Origin: Helopsaltes ochotensis
Lineage: Eukaryota; Chordata; Aves; Passeriformes; Locustellidae
Assembly (NCBI GenBank): GCA_013400155.1
Contig: VXBM01000420.1
Location: 436,541 to 500,540 of the forward strand
Direction of reading: 5' to 3'
DNA length: 64,000 nt
Below are positions 27,101 to 39,100 of this stretch, one piece after another. The position numbers were made by a program, and so were the translations under genes. Below the pieces are notes generated by a model that saw only the letters and a program-made list of their open reading frames with translations, was not told the DNA's origin and ran no database searches. Position 1 is the stretch's first letter; the number at the start of each line of letters is the position of its first letter.

Positions 27101-30100
27101 AGTAAACACCCCTTTCAATTCTCTAAATAGTATATGCTTTATGCTTCTTTGCAGATCATAAGAGTCTTCAATAATCTCCTCAATTTCTGTGCATCATAAG
27201 CATAAAAAAAGGAGTCTCAAACAGGAACTATCCTGTAGCAACTTGAATTTATTTACAACCATTGTCATTGCAGAGGACTGAAAAACACCCAAAGCTTAGT
27301 AGAAGCACATTTAAACAAGACGTGATTATTTATGATATTTTCTTTTACCATTCCTAGTAACATAGTTTATTTTATCAAAAATATGTTAAGACTTCTCTGG
27401 AATATTTTTTTTAGTACCATCTTTTGATAGCTTACATCTAATTCAGATTACATTCCATGGTAGTGTGGGCTTGCATAGAAAGCTCAGAGAGAGGTTAGAC
27501 GTGAAGCAAGAAGCTGCCAGGCCATAAAAACTACAGCTAATGCTGTAATCATTCCATTTTGCCTAATGCACTCTGACAGGAGCACAATATCTAAAGTACA
27601 TATCCATCTATAACAAAACATCCAGGGAACACAACTTTTCCTGGTTAATTATGATTAAACCATTTGACTGAAATACATTCGGCAATAATGGAATTCAGAG
27701 AAAAAAGAAGTGAATGTTGTGCACTGAAATGGTTTTATGCTCGAGGCATTTTCATAAAATCTTTCAGTAAGATGCTAGACTTTCTTCTGTGAAATAGATT
27801 TTCAGTAAATTTGTGTTTTGAGTACAAAGGCTTAAATTACCTAGGGCAAAACACTGTGGTTCATCTTTTGGGGGACTTTCTTTAATAAAAAATATACTCA
27901 ATTTTGTTAAGCTGCACCCCCTTAAGTTCCTCACAGATATATTACTGAGAGTGATTTAAGTATTCATTTAACCGTAAAATTTTCTTTTTAAAATACAGAC
28001 ACATAAATAAAACATTTGTGCAGCTTGGCAGTAAACATTTCCCTGTATTTTAATAGTTGAAGGACCATCTTGTCTACCTACATATGACGAGTTGCCTACA
28101 TCTGTAAACAGATGCACATTTACCCAGATAACTTGTTCCAGCAGATGCAAATCACACTGGACAAATACACAAGCATCCAGTGAATTGAGTACATAGGGGA
28201 AAAAAACCCCTACATAGGGGAAAAAAACAACTATTTTTATATCTGAAATAAATTCCCCCCAAAATTCAAGTGCAATTTCGATACCATTTTGATAATGAGC
28301 ACACAGGCTTTTACAGTTTTTCAGAGTACCTACCTGAACATATTTACCAATAACCTTTATGATTTCCAAATTAAACTGCTTCACTGGAGCTGTGGATAGG
28401 TCAATATGACTCAGAAGACTGTAAATGATCTGCAGCAAAGACTGTTGCATACTGGATAAGCCTTTCTCTAATAGCTATAAAAAGGATTTGAAAATCCAAA
28501 ATTTGATTAGGACTTTTAATGCTAGCAAAAAGAGAAAGTAAATATCAACATACGGCTAACTTCTACACAACTTTATTAGTCCCCTCAAGAAACTTAAATG
28601 CATTCCTGGTTTTTAAACTTCTGCTTTAGGACTAAAAAACCCGTAATGTAACGTAATGTAAGCACAGCGGTTTTTCTCCTAACTAATTCTTTCCCCTCAG
28701 TTTTGACATATTTTTAGCACAGATTGAAAGCATCTAATAGTAAAACACTTATCACTAAATGAAAGTGTTCATACAAATTCAAAATCTTAAAACTGTATGA
28801 AAAACAATTACAGCAACACCTTAAAGAAGGTTGGTAAATGCAGTTTTACAAACAAAAGAGGTACATATAAAGTGATTTGTAAGAATGAACAGATTTTTAA
28901 AAATGTCTCCATCACTTTGAAGATCTACAACAAGCTTTTCATACAAAGTACTTAACAGTTTTCCTGTATGAATGGCTGGCAGAATAATATATTGATTTCT
29001 ATCATTTATTATCTTTTTCTACATTATGCACTACTTACAACTGAACTTTGCAATAATTTTTAAAGTTGCATAATAATTTGATAAAGATGCATACCTGACT
29101 AAAGAAAGTATCTTAAAATTTGCATTAAGCTTATTTTGCTAAAGCCAAGACTGTCTATATTCATGTAGTACTGACTATAAACATCTATTTCCAAACACGA
29201 CTCTCACAAAAGATCTTTCATTAGAGGGATTATCATTTCAAGGTATATATAAATTACTGCATTCCAAAATGGCAGCAGTCATCTGTTTTCTACATCCTAG
29301 AACATTTTAGTAATACTTTCCTGTTAGAGAAGATATTCTTTATTCCCCTCGATATTCAGAATCATGAGAAATTAGGAATTGGCAATGGATTGTCAACATG
29401 AGACACTGCTAGTAAAAGCTTACCTCTGCAAGATAAGTTATGAGGTTAAATGTGGCATCTGAGAAAGAGTCGTGCAAGTATCTACACACTACATTAATCC
29501 AGTTAGAACAGTCTCTGGAATAACTGTGTGTACTGTATAAACTCATCATATGAGCCAGATTGGCAAGAGTTGGTGACTTCTCCTCTGCACAAACCTGAAA
29601 AGCAAAACGATATTTAATTATATTAGAAATATTTTTTTTAATCCAAGCATTCATGAGTCATTATGCACTTCTCCCAGATTGTACTCCAAGATTTCATTTC
29701 CAAGATGTCACATCAGTTATCTTCTAGTAAGTGAAACGAAACCAATCACACAAACATGACCTACGGTTTCTGTTGAATTTTGGTACTGTGGCATCCATGT
29801 TCCAAGTTCATCTACTCATCATAAATTTGGTATGATCAACTAATATCCCTCGCTTGAGTAATACAAGTATTTAGGGCAGCAGTAATTTCTGCATCAGGCA
29901 CATACTCTTTGAGTCAGCCTGTGCACAGCTTAGTGGTTCACAGCCTGGGCAGCCAGGGGTTTACGACTGCATCTCCTGTGTCAGACACCTCTTTCCTATT
30001 CCTCCTTCTACACTTTTCCTTAAAGGAAAGACTCTGACAGGGTAGTACAACGTCATCCTGGTTGACAACAGCTGGTGTGCACCACCGCTTTAACAGCCTA

Positions 30101-33100
30101 ACTACAGTTCAGAAATATTTCAAGGTGCATTTCACTGTATACAAGTAAGAGAAAGAACACATAACCTTTTCTTCTCTGTCTACTAGTAAGAATCACTTCC
30201 TTCTCATAAGAAAATTAGGAAGCATGCTTAAAATGTGATTAGGTTGACATTCAAAATTACAAACGAAAAATCAGACAAGTAAGAAAAAGTAATTGGTATC
30301 ACTAGTAAGAAAATTTGTTCTAGAAATCTAAATTTTACAGAATAAGCTAGAAGTGTTTTTCATTGACAAACTAACTCAGGGGTTGATACCAGGTCTAGCT
30401 ATGTAAATTAGACTGGATCACATCTTTAAAATATGACCTCTAATAGTTACGTGTATTTTACTATTAGAATCACAGGTAAGTATTACATGAGGGACCCCCC
30501 AAAAAAATACAGAAACAATGCTGGTATATATACCCTCCTGGATACTTCTCCAAGCACCATGTCACATACCTTTGCTATCCTGTCAGCTGTTTCTTTACAA
30601 AACTGAGTTGGGTTATCAAAATGTTGAATCAGATGAGGAAGTAGGCACAAGATGTTTAGGGGAAATCCTAAACACATACATAAACAGAGTTATATGGGTC
30701 CTTAAGGTTTTTTAGTATGACTTAATTTAATGTGGAATTAGCTGGTATTTAACACTCTTAAAGCATGACACATACTTTCACACAGATACATAAATTATAT
30801 ATACACATACATTTACCTAAGTATGTATGCATGAACAATGTATATAAATATGTCTGTGTTAGGTTATAAAAATGCATGATGAAAATAAAATCATCACTGG
30901 GCCAATTAAACAAAACTACCATGAAACTGGATCGTTTCAGGCACTATGTCACATTGTTTCTAAAAATGTTTGAATAGTGCAAATTGAGCTTGTTAGCACA
31001 AGATCATGAAAAAAAAATACACAACTCTTAAAACTCACTTGCAAACAACAGTCAATGCATTAAATTTACGTGCAATCTTGCTTGTGAGATAATCATAGCC
31101 TGTAATGTATTCCCACTATGTAGCAGTGTAACATGGACAACTGCAGAAAACATTTAACAGAAGTGTTTCTTTAAGGCAAATGCACAATTCCTTATGATTT
31201 TGACTCCACTTAATTTGATGAAAAAATATATTTTTATCACATATTTACCTGCTAACTGAGAAGGATCCACCAAAGCATGCCGGGAAATCGTGATGAGTTT
31301 ACTGAGAAGATGAACTGTCATCTCTTGTGTAGAGGCAGAAGTAAAGCCTTTCAAAAAAAGCTGCTGAAGGCCTGGAAAGTTATTCCATTTCAGTTTATTC
31401 TGCACCTTTTCTATCTTTTCCCGACTCTCTGATTTATCCAGAGGCATGTGAATAAGAAGCTTGTTGAGTAGCTTGAGAGCCAAAAGGTACTCATACTCAT
31501 AATCTGACTCCAGCAATGAAGTTGCAATCCAAAATATGGTGGCCATCAAGTTGACAGGGTCAGTAGTGGGCTGCACATCATACATCCCTCCCTCTCTCAG
31601 GGAGGAAAGGCTTCTAGTCCTTGCCAGACTTCCACCATGATTTATCCTTCCATCCATTATATCCAGTGTGTTGCTCCGCCGTCGGTCACCTCTCCGCTCA
31701 CTGATTAAATTCAGTCTCAAGGAATTACTCCTTGTATTGCTGTAGTATCCCAAACAACTGCCACTATTAATGGGACTTGTGCTTAGATTGATCTGTCCAG
31801 TGCTTTTCCTATTAGCTGCATACTTGTTTCCCATTACAGAATCATGGTATGAGGTTCTAAAATAAAAATCAGTATTATATATTGTTAGATAGAAAATACT
31901 ATAATAATACAGAGTTTAGAAAAAGGGAAGAAAGAAAAAAGATGTTACACTAATTACATATACATGCAGTGAATACTTTGGTTAGTCACCTGAAGAGTAT
32001 TATAATACATGTAAATACACGATTTCTGTATCTATTATTAAAATATCCTTATGGCATAAGGACAAGATTGCAGCATCCTGTTATCTTTCCTACCAAATCT
32101 ATTTGTTACAATCCCAGAACACCACAAAAATTACAGCAAAATCAGAAAAATTAGCCCATGGCATGTAAAAGATTTTTGTAAGTGATGATCTAGCATCCCA
32201 ACATATTTAAAGATGTGTAAAAGTAAATAAATGAATGAATGAATACAATTTTTACCATGTCTTTGTCTGAGGTATCTGACCTATCTCACCTTCCTATTCT
32301 GATACTGAGAAACTGAATGTATTCTTAGAAATCTCGGTATTTTCAAAAACTTTAAGAAGAAGTCAAACAAATACAGATGTCTGTACATTTAGGGATTTTT
32401 TCAGTTTGATAAAAAGTCATCAGGATAACCACTCAAACTGTAATGAGACACACAAATGACTTGGACTGTTCAGCTACACTTATATATGGACAACAAGCCT
32501 CAGGTAAATCAGAAAGGCAGTAAGATATCCTCAGGACATCTAGATTCTTACAAGTTTTGCTCGAGGCAGAATGAGAAAAACATATCAGAGCAAGCAATTT
32601 TGCTATATGGATACAATTATTCTGCAAAGGCGACAAGAAATTATTTCACTACGTTTATAATAGGATTTTTTGATAATTCACATGTACAAAAATGCATAAT
32701 GAAGATTGACTAATAAAAGAACTCACTGAGAAAGGGCAGAAAGCAGATCGTAATGCTTCATGGTTTCAGCCAATGTATCAATAGCAGATTCTAAAGTCAA
32801 AAGCAGCTCTATGACGAAACCCTGGGGAAAGCCACATTATAAATTACGCAATATCCACAAGGAAGATCACAGAAAATCTACCGAGTACTAATATAAAAAT
32901 ATAAAATCAGTATCAGTAACTAAATTATTTCATGCTTTAATTAGAACACAATCCTCATGAGACAGCTCAAGCTAGCAGTACAGCTTGAAGACAAGGAAGA
33001 ATTTCAATATATTTATAAGCACTTACTGAATTAATTCTTGTTTGCATTTTTTTAAGGATGGATTGAAAAATGAAGTAACTCAGACTCATTTTGCAGTATT

Positions 33101-36100
33101 AAAAGATTGAGGAAATTATTTAGGTTTCCTCAGTTAATCAGGTGAAATTCAGGAAGTGTCATGGTTAAAACTGTTTTGATATTTGAAATACTTAAAAAGC
33201 AACTGAATAAAACAATGCTTTTAAAATTTCCTGTCATTGACCTAATAATGCACACACATCATTTAGGCAGACTTAGCTTTCTAATAAAGGCGGGGGGCAA
33301 AATTTCAAATACCTGAGCTTCTTCTCCTGCATCTCCAACCGTTTCTACTAGTCTGGAGAGAACATCGGAAAGCGTAGATGGAGTGAGAGGCTGCTTCAGA
33401 GCCCTGAAAATCTGAAAGGACCTCCCAGCATAATGGCGAGAGGAGCACGAAAGCGCAGTTTGCAAAGCAACTTCACTGAGACGATGTTCCAATTGATATC
33501 CTCCTATTAGAGCAAATAAATATTCAAGCAACACTGCTTTATAAAAAAAACCAAATCCAGTTGAATTTACTGAAGAGTAAATTGCCAAAGTCATTCCTAA
33601 ATTTAAAATATTCTTGCATTTCTCTCAAGAAGTATTAGTCCCAAAAATCTACAGGAATATAAACATGTATTCCAAATACGTAATGCTAGAGAGACTTGCA
33701 GACAATAAAACATTTCTGATTTCAATATTTCACAAGAAATTAATGATGTTTTATCTCATTCCTAAAAGATTATATTTAAATCTGTCATAACAGAAACATG
33801 GACTGAAGTGTGCAATACACTAGAAAACGCTATTATTTAGAAGCAATAATTATCTAGAGTGATTTTGTAGATACCCTATGCATTTCCATGCATTAAAAAA
33901 TATTTATTTAGTCTGCAGTCTTGCACATTTGATCATGTACTGTCTGTTTTCTAACATACCTGAGCTAGACTGTTTAAATATAGATACCACATGCTTTAAA
34001 AACACAGTTAACTGTTCAGCACTCTTTATATTAGGGTTCTTGGCTGAAACATCTTCATGATTCCAAAGTGGGCCTCTTTTCCTAAAAAATATAAAAATGA
34101 AGTAAACAGAATGAATATAAAACACAGCCTTTTTCCTTAATATTATTTCAATGAAATTTGAACCTTAAGGTTAATTGCAAAAGAATCTATTATGTACCAC
34201 ATAAAAGAAACCATCTAGAAATGCAGGCACGAATCAGAAAGGATTTTGACAACTGACCAGTATTACACAGCATACAAGTAGTTAAGACAAAGTGAAAAGC
34301 AATGTATCAGTTTGATTTTAATAACTGGGTAAGAAGATGGAAGAGATGTTCCCTGGTATAGTTATAGCATAATAGTTCTCTAAGAAAGAACCAGTACAAC
34401 AACCACCATTATGCACTTCCTAACTTCCTTTCTTCCCAATTCCTTTCCATCGATACACCACATTACTATAAATTTAGGCTGAGGTAGAACAAAAGTGTCA
34501 AAAGCACGGAGAAACAGGTAGGATTTCAGATTTACACCATCTTGAAAGTTTAATAAAAACTATCATACAAACTGCACAAATGTGGATGATGTTACCGATG
34601 TCCTTTGCGACAAATTCCTCATTTTTTAGTAGTCACCTCTTTACTACTAGGTAATCCCTAAACCATACACAAATCTTGCAGTTCCCTAATCATTTCAATG
34701 TATTCCTGCCCTAATTCAGAATAAAACATAGAAAAATATTTTTAAATGGTTGGGACTTGAAAGGTCAAAATTCTCTGCAAGTATTGGAAAGTTAGAGCTT
34801 TTCATATGTAAAAACACTTACTGGTGATAAAACAGAGACAGAATAAGACAACATAATGCTAAATAGTAAGAGGTTTGCCATCTCTCCACAAAATACATGT
34901 CTTGACAAAAATAAAAAACAAAATCTTACCTTGAGGTAATAAATTCTATAAGAGTTTTCACTTTTTCCTCCTGCTCTACTGAAATGTCAACCTCATTGAG
35001 GATTGTGGTGTGCAGTTGAGAAATGGCAGCACTTGTATTTCCTAAACTGATGCTAGAAGAGGTAGAACTTGAACTAAGCCCTGAGTCTGTCATTGGGGAG
35101 GGCTGGTAATCAGGTATAAAATCATGAACACCTGCTGAAATTGAAACAAGATGATTATGCACTTTGAAGTTGACAGTTAATATTAAATATATAACAAGAA
35201 AAAATAGCCCTCTAAAAAGATCAGTAACTTAGTAGCTGTAATGAGAATACTTAAAAGAGAATAAATTCATGGATGCAATAATTTCAATGAAATCAACAAA
35301 TCTCATATATGCAAATTCTTTATATGACTTATATGAACTTTAATTGGGAACTACTAGATCCCTTTTTAAAACTCCTGTATTATCCATGATTTTGAACTAA
35401 TAGTAAGAAAGCTCATCAGCTTCTGAGGCATCTCAACTTATTTTAAAAAATTATATAGACTATTTTCTACTAATGAGCAGATAATTTTCTTAAAACCCAG
35501 TCATAGTGTAACTGACAGTGCTTAAAATCAGTGAACACTAAGTATTATCTAGCGAATGGAGTCTAAGCAGAGTCCCTGTGGCTGTATAGTTTCTCTGAAG
35601 TCAGCTTAATCTTGCAGCCAGATCTTTCACTTCCATATAGTCACGTGCCAATAAAATACAACTGCAGTGACTCCTCACATTGCTCTTCTATCCCTCTATG
35701 AAGGCCTGAGAGAAAGTAAACTACCAAGGAAAACTGGCAGGGCCTTTGGCTGGAACACGTGTATGTAAATAAGCTTAAGACTCACTGACCAACCACAAAT
35801 TTTCACTATAGAACCACGGAGTTCGGACTGGGGTATTTGAGCTTAGCTAGTTCAAATGAAATTGAAATGCTAGGCATGCATACCTGTAAACACCTTATCC
35901 TAATCCCCAGCTGGAAATGTTTGATGCTGACCTTATTCTAGTTTCTATCAGACATCTTTGTTTTATTGTGTCATGTTTGGACAGTTTTATCCAAGCCCTT
36001 AAAGATTAGGAAGGGAATGGTTTGCATATGCCACAGTATAGATGCACCATTAAAGTTCTGCTGAATAGGTTCATATAAAATAATTCTTCCACTATACACA

Positions 36101-39100
36101 GTAGAACTTAATTCCTCATTGATACAAAAAAACAAATTCACAAATCAGATCACTACTTTTGCTAAGTAATAAAACCACTGCTGATGTGATTTAAAGAGAA
36201 CAAACAATTGTATAGCAATGCTGCCACCTACTGAAACAGTATGAAATACTGAATTTAAAAAAACACAAACTATTTCAATACAAACTACAATACAGTCTCA
36301 CCATCAGAATATAAAGAGATACATAGAAATATAAAGCGTACTGTATAATTACAATATTGTAAAGTTGAGGTGAATATTAAAAAGCAGTATCTCAAAAAAT
36401 ATTTTGATACCCAATAAAGAATGCAATCACAGCTGACAAAACCTGGAAATATTAACTTGCTGTAAACAAGTAAGAGATGTATCTTCTTTGTTTTTATTTT
36501 CAAAGGCATCATAAAAACTGCTGTTCCAAAGTTAAAGTTCCAAAACTTGGAGCTCCCTCTTTGATTTCCACTAGTATTCATCATTCAACTATGCTCCCTA
36601 TTTTGATGACTGATCAGGAAGTACTAATGAGAACTCTATTCGTTTTGACTTCATTAAAATCCAAAGAAATACATGTTAATGCCAAGGCCTCATGAAAATA
36701 TTACAAACAACAGAAATCTTGGTAACACCTGTAAGAAGAGGTAACTTCCCATGTAATTTTAACAACAAACATGTAATGCATCAAAAGCATACCTGTGAAA
36801 ATGTAATCTAAATGGGTAGTTTGCTTGACAGTGAGCACCCTGGACTCATTGAACTCTCTGTTTCTGAGTAGGACAGAAGCAACAGACTGGACATTACTGC
36901 CAGAGCCCATCACTATCAGTAGATGCAAAAGTAGTCGTTTACAATGCTCATAGACTTCAGGGTGACCATGGTCAAAACCTAATACAAAAGGAAAATAGCA
37001 AGGCTTTATGATATTCAAAGGGCATGCTGAATTACATTATTTTAAAAACAGCAGTATTCAAATTGGTGCATTACACTTTACCAAATAAGAGATACAGAAT
37101 TCACTAAACAATGTTTTTTCAGTGTTTCAATACAGAAACAACAGCATACGGTTTAACAAACTACACGTTGATCACGCTAAAATATATCTGATAATCCCAT
37201 GCAAGGTTAAAGTACAAAGAAATTTTAAGTAAGAACTTAATCTGTGCTCTGTAGGAAAATTATTACACTTAGAATCAGAAAGAAAAAAATTGAATTTTAC
37301 TGTGTTCTGTAAGAAGTAAAAGCGACTCCAAAAGAAAGTGCCTTAGAACAACTCCAAAAAAACCTTAATTATACTAATTAAATTGAACTAATTAAATTAA
37401 ACTGAAACTGAATTTTAAAAAATACTGTAAATATTATCAAATTACTGAGATTTCAACACAATAACAAAAATTAATTTAAATATTAAAAAGAAAAGCTGAG
37501 AATCCCTCAGGTTACTCTAAGTCTTTCTGTAATAAGTTAGTTACCTATAAAAATTGCATGAAGCAAAAGATGCAAGTATCCTCCCCATTCCACCTTTACA
37601 CTGTGGTCAACTATCAAATCAGTCAAAAGAATCACTGCTATATTGCACCTAAAAGTAAAAAAAATAGTATGTTAGAAGAATGTAACAGGAATTTCATGAA
37701 GAGCTGCAAAGATCTTCATATGCTTCTAACTTGTATTCCTCAGTCTATAAATACTCACAAAGCTGTGTTATAAGGGAAAAGATGAATACTCATAATAAAA
37801 ATATTAATAAAAGAAACACTTTAATCCTGCAGATTAAAAGGTTGAGTAATCTTAAACTGCTAGACCTGTGAGTAAACCCACAGGAAACAAATGTATTATC
37901 AGCTGCCTTTTAATCTGCTATCTTCAAATTACTGTAATTGTGCAACTCAAATGAAAACATAATGAACTGTCATTGGCACTGCCAGAACAGCTACCTGTGA
38001 AGTGACATGCCCGGAGGAGAAGTTTCAGGCAAGTAATCCACCAGTGGTGACCAGCAACCTCCAGAAGGTGGGAAGGGGAGAGGCTCTCCTTGATTGTGCT
38101 CCATCACCTTCAACCGCCAGTTGGAATAGAGAGGCATTGAATCACCTAACGCAAGAGAAAATTAAAGCAGAAATATATTTAAAATGCATATTTCTGTATG
38201 TTACAGTCCTCTGAAGAAATATCTTCAAATTCTTGAAAAGCTGAGATCTAGGAGATGGGAACAGGAGCCAGCTATAAACAGTGTATTTGGACAGAGCTTT
38301 TTTAAAAAAAAAAAAGTGGCTTGTTTCTTTTAGTATAAGGATGATTCCACAGAAGTTACACACATAACAGAGTCAGATGTTTTTGAATAGGTTCATAAAA
38401 ACTATGATAAAAGGCAAAGTGATCTGATGCAATTTCCTTGAATTTCAAACCTTGTGCCAGATAGGGAGTTAATTAAGGATGGGTCCTAAGATTTAATTCA
38501 ACTCATCTTGAAGAGCATTTCATTATAGGCTAAGGAAGTATTCCTCAAGAGCACATCTTTATAGGTCTCACAGCAAAACCTCACCAGGGCTATGTGCCAG
38601 ATAATGCTGGCCTGATCCAAGGTTAACTTGGAAACTGCTACTTTTACGGCATAGCCCAATCCCACTGGTTGATAAAAGTTACTGCCCAGAAAATCAGTAA
38701 ATTTGTCAAGAAAGCACAGAAAGACATTTAGGGTTTTTTATTAAGCTTCAAAAGTGCAAGAAAAACATCAGCTGTTTGGTATGAGAGTATACTGTGTTAA
38801 CACATCCAAAATACTTTTCTGGTTTATAAGCTGTGTTGGACTTCAGAATTATTAGTTAAGACTAGAAGCAAGAAACTGCCTCAACAGTTCAATGTTTCAG
38901 TGATTTTACCAGCTCTGGAATATAGCTGCAGAAGTTTCAAATGTTCACACACATATCAGCTCATTCTCACCTTCTCTCCTAGAAGTGACAAACTTCTTAC
39001 TGATGGAACACATGAAATATCATCTAGTTCAGGATACTCAGTGTTCCTATCACAAGTAGCAAACAAATCTGAAACTGACTGCACCTGTGATTCTGGATAA

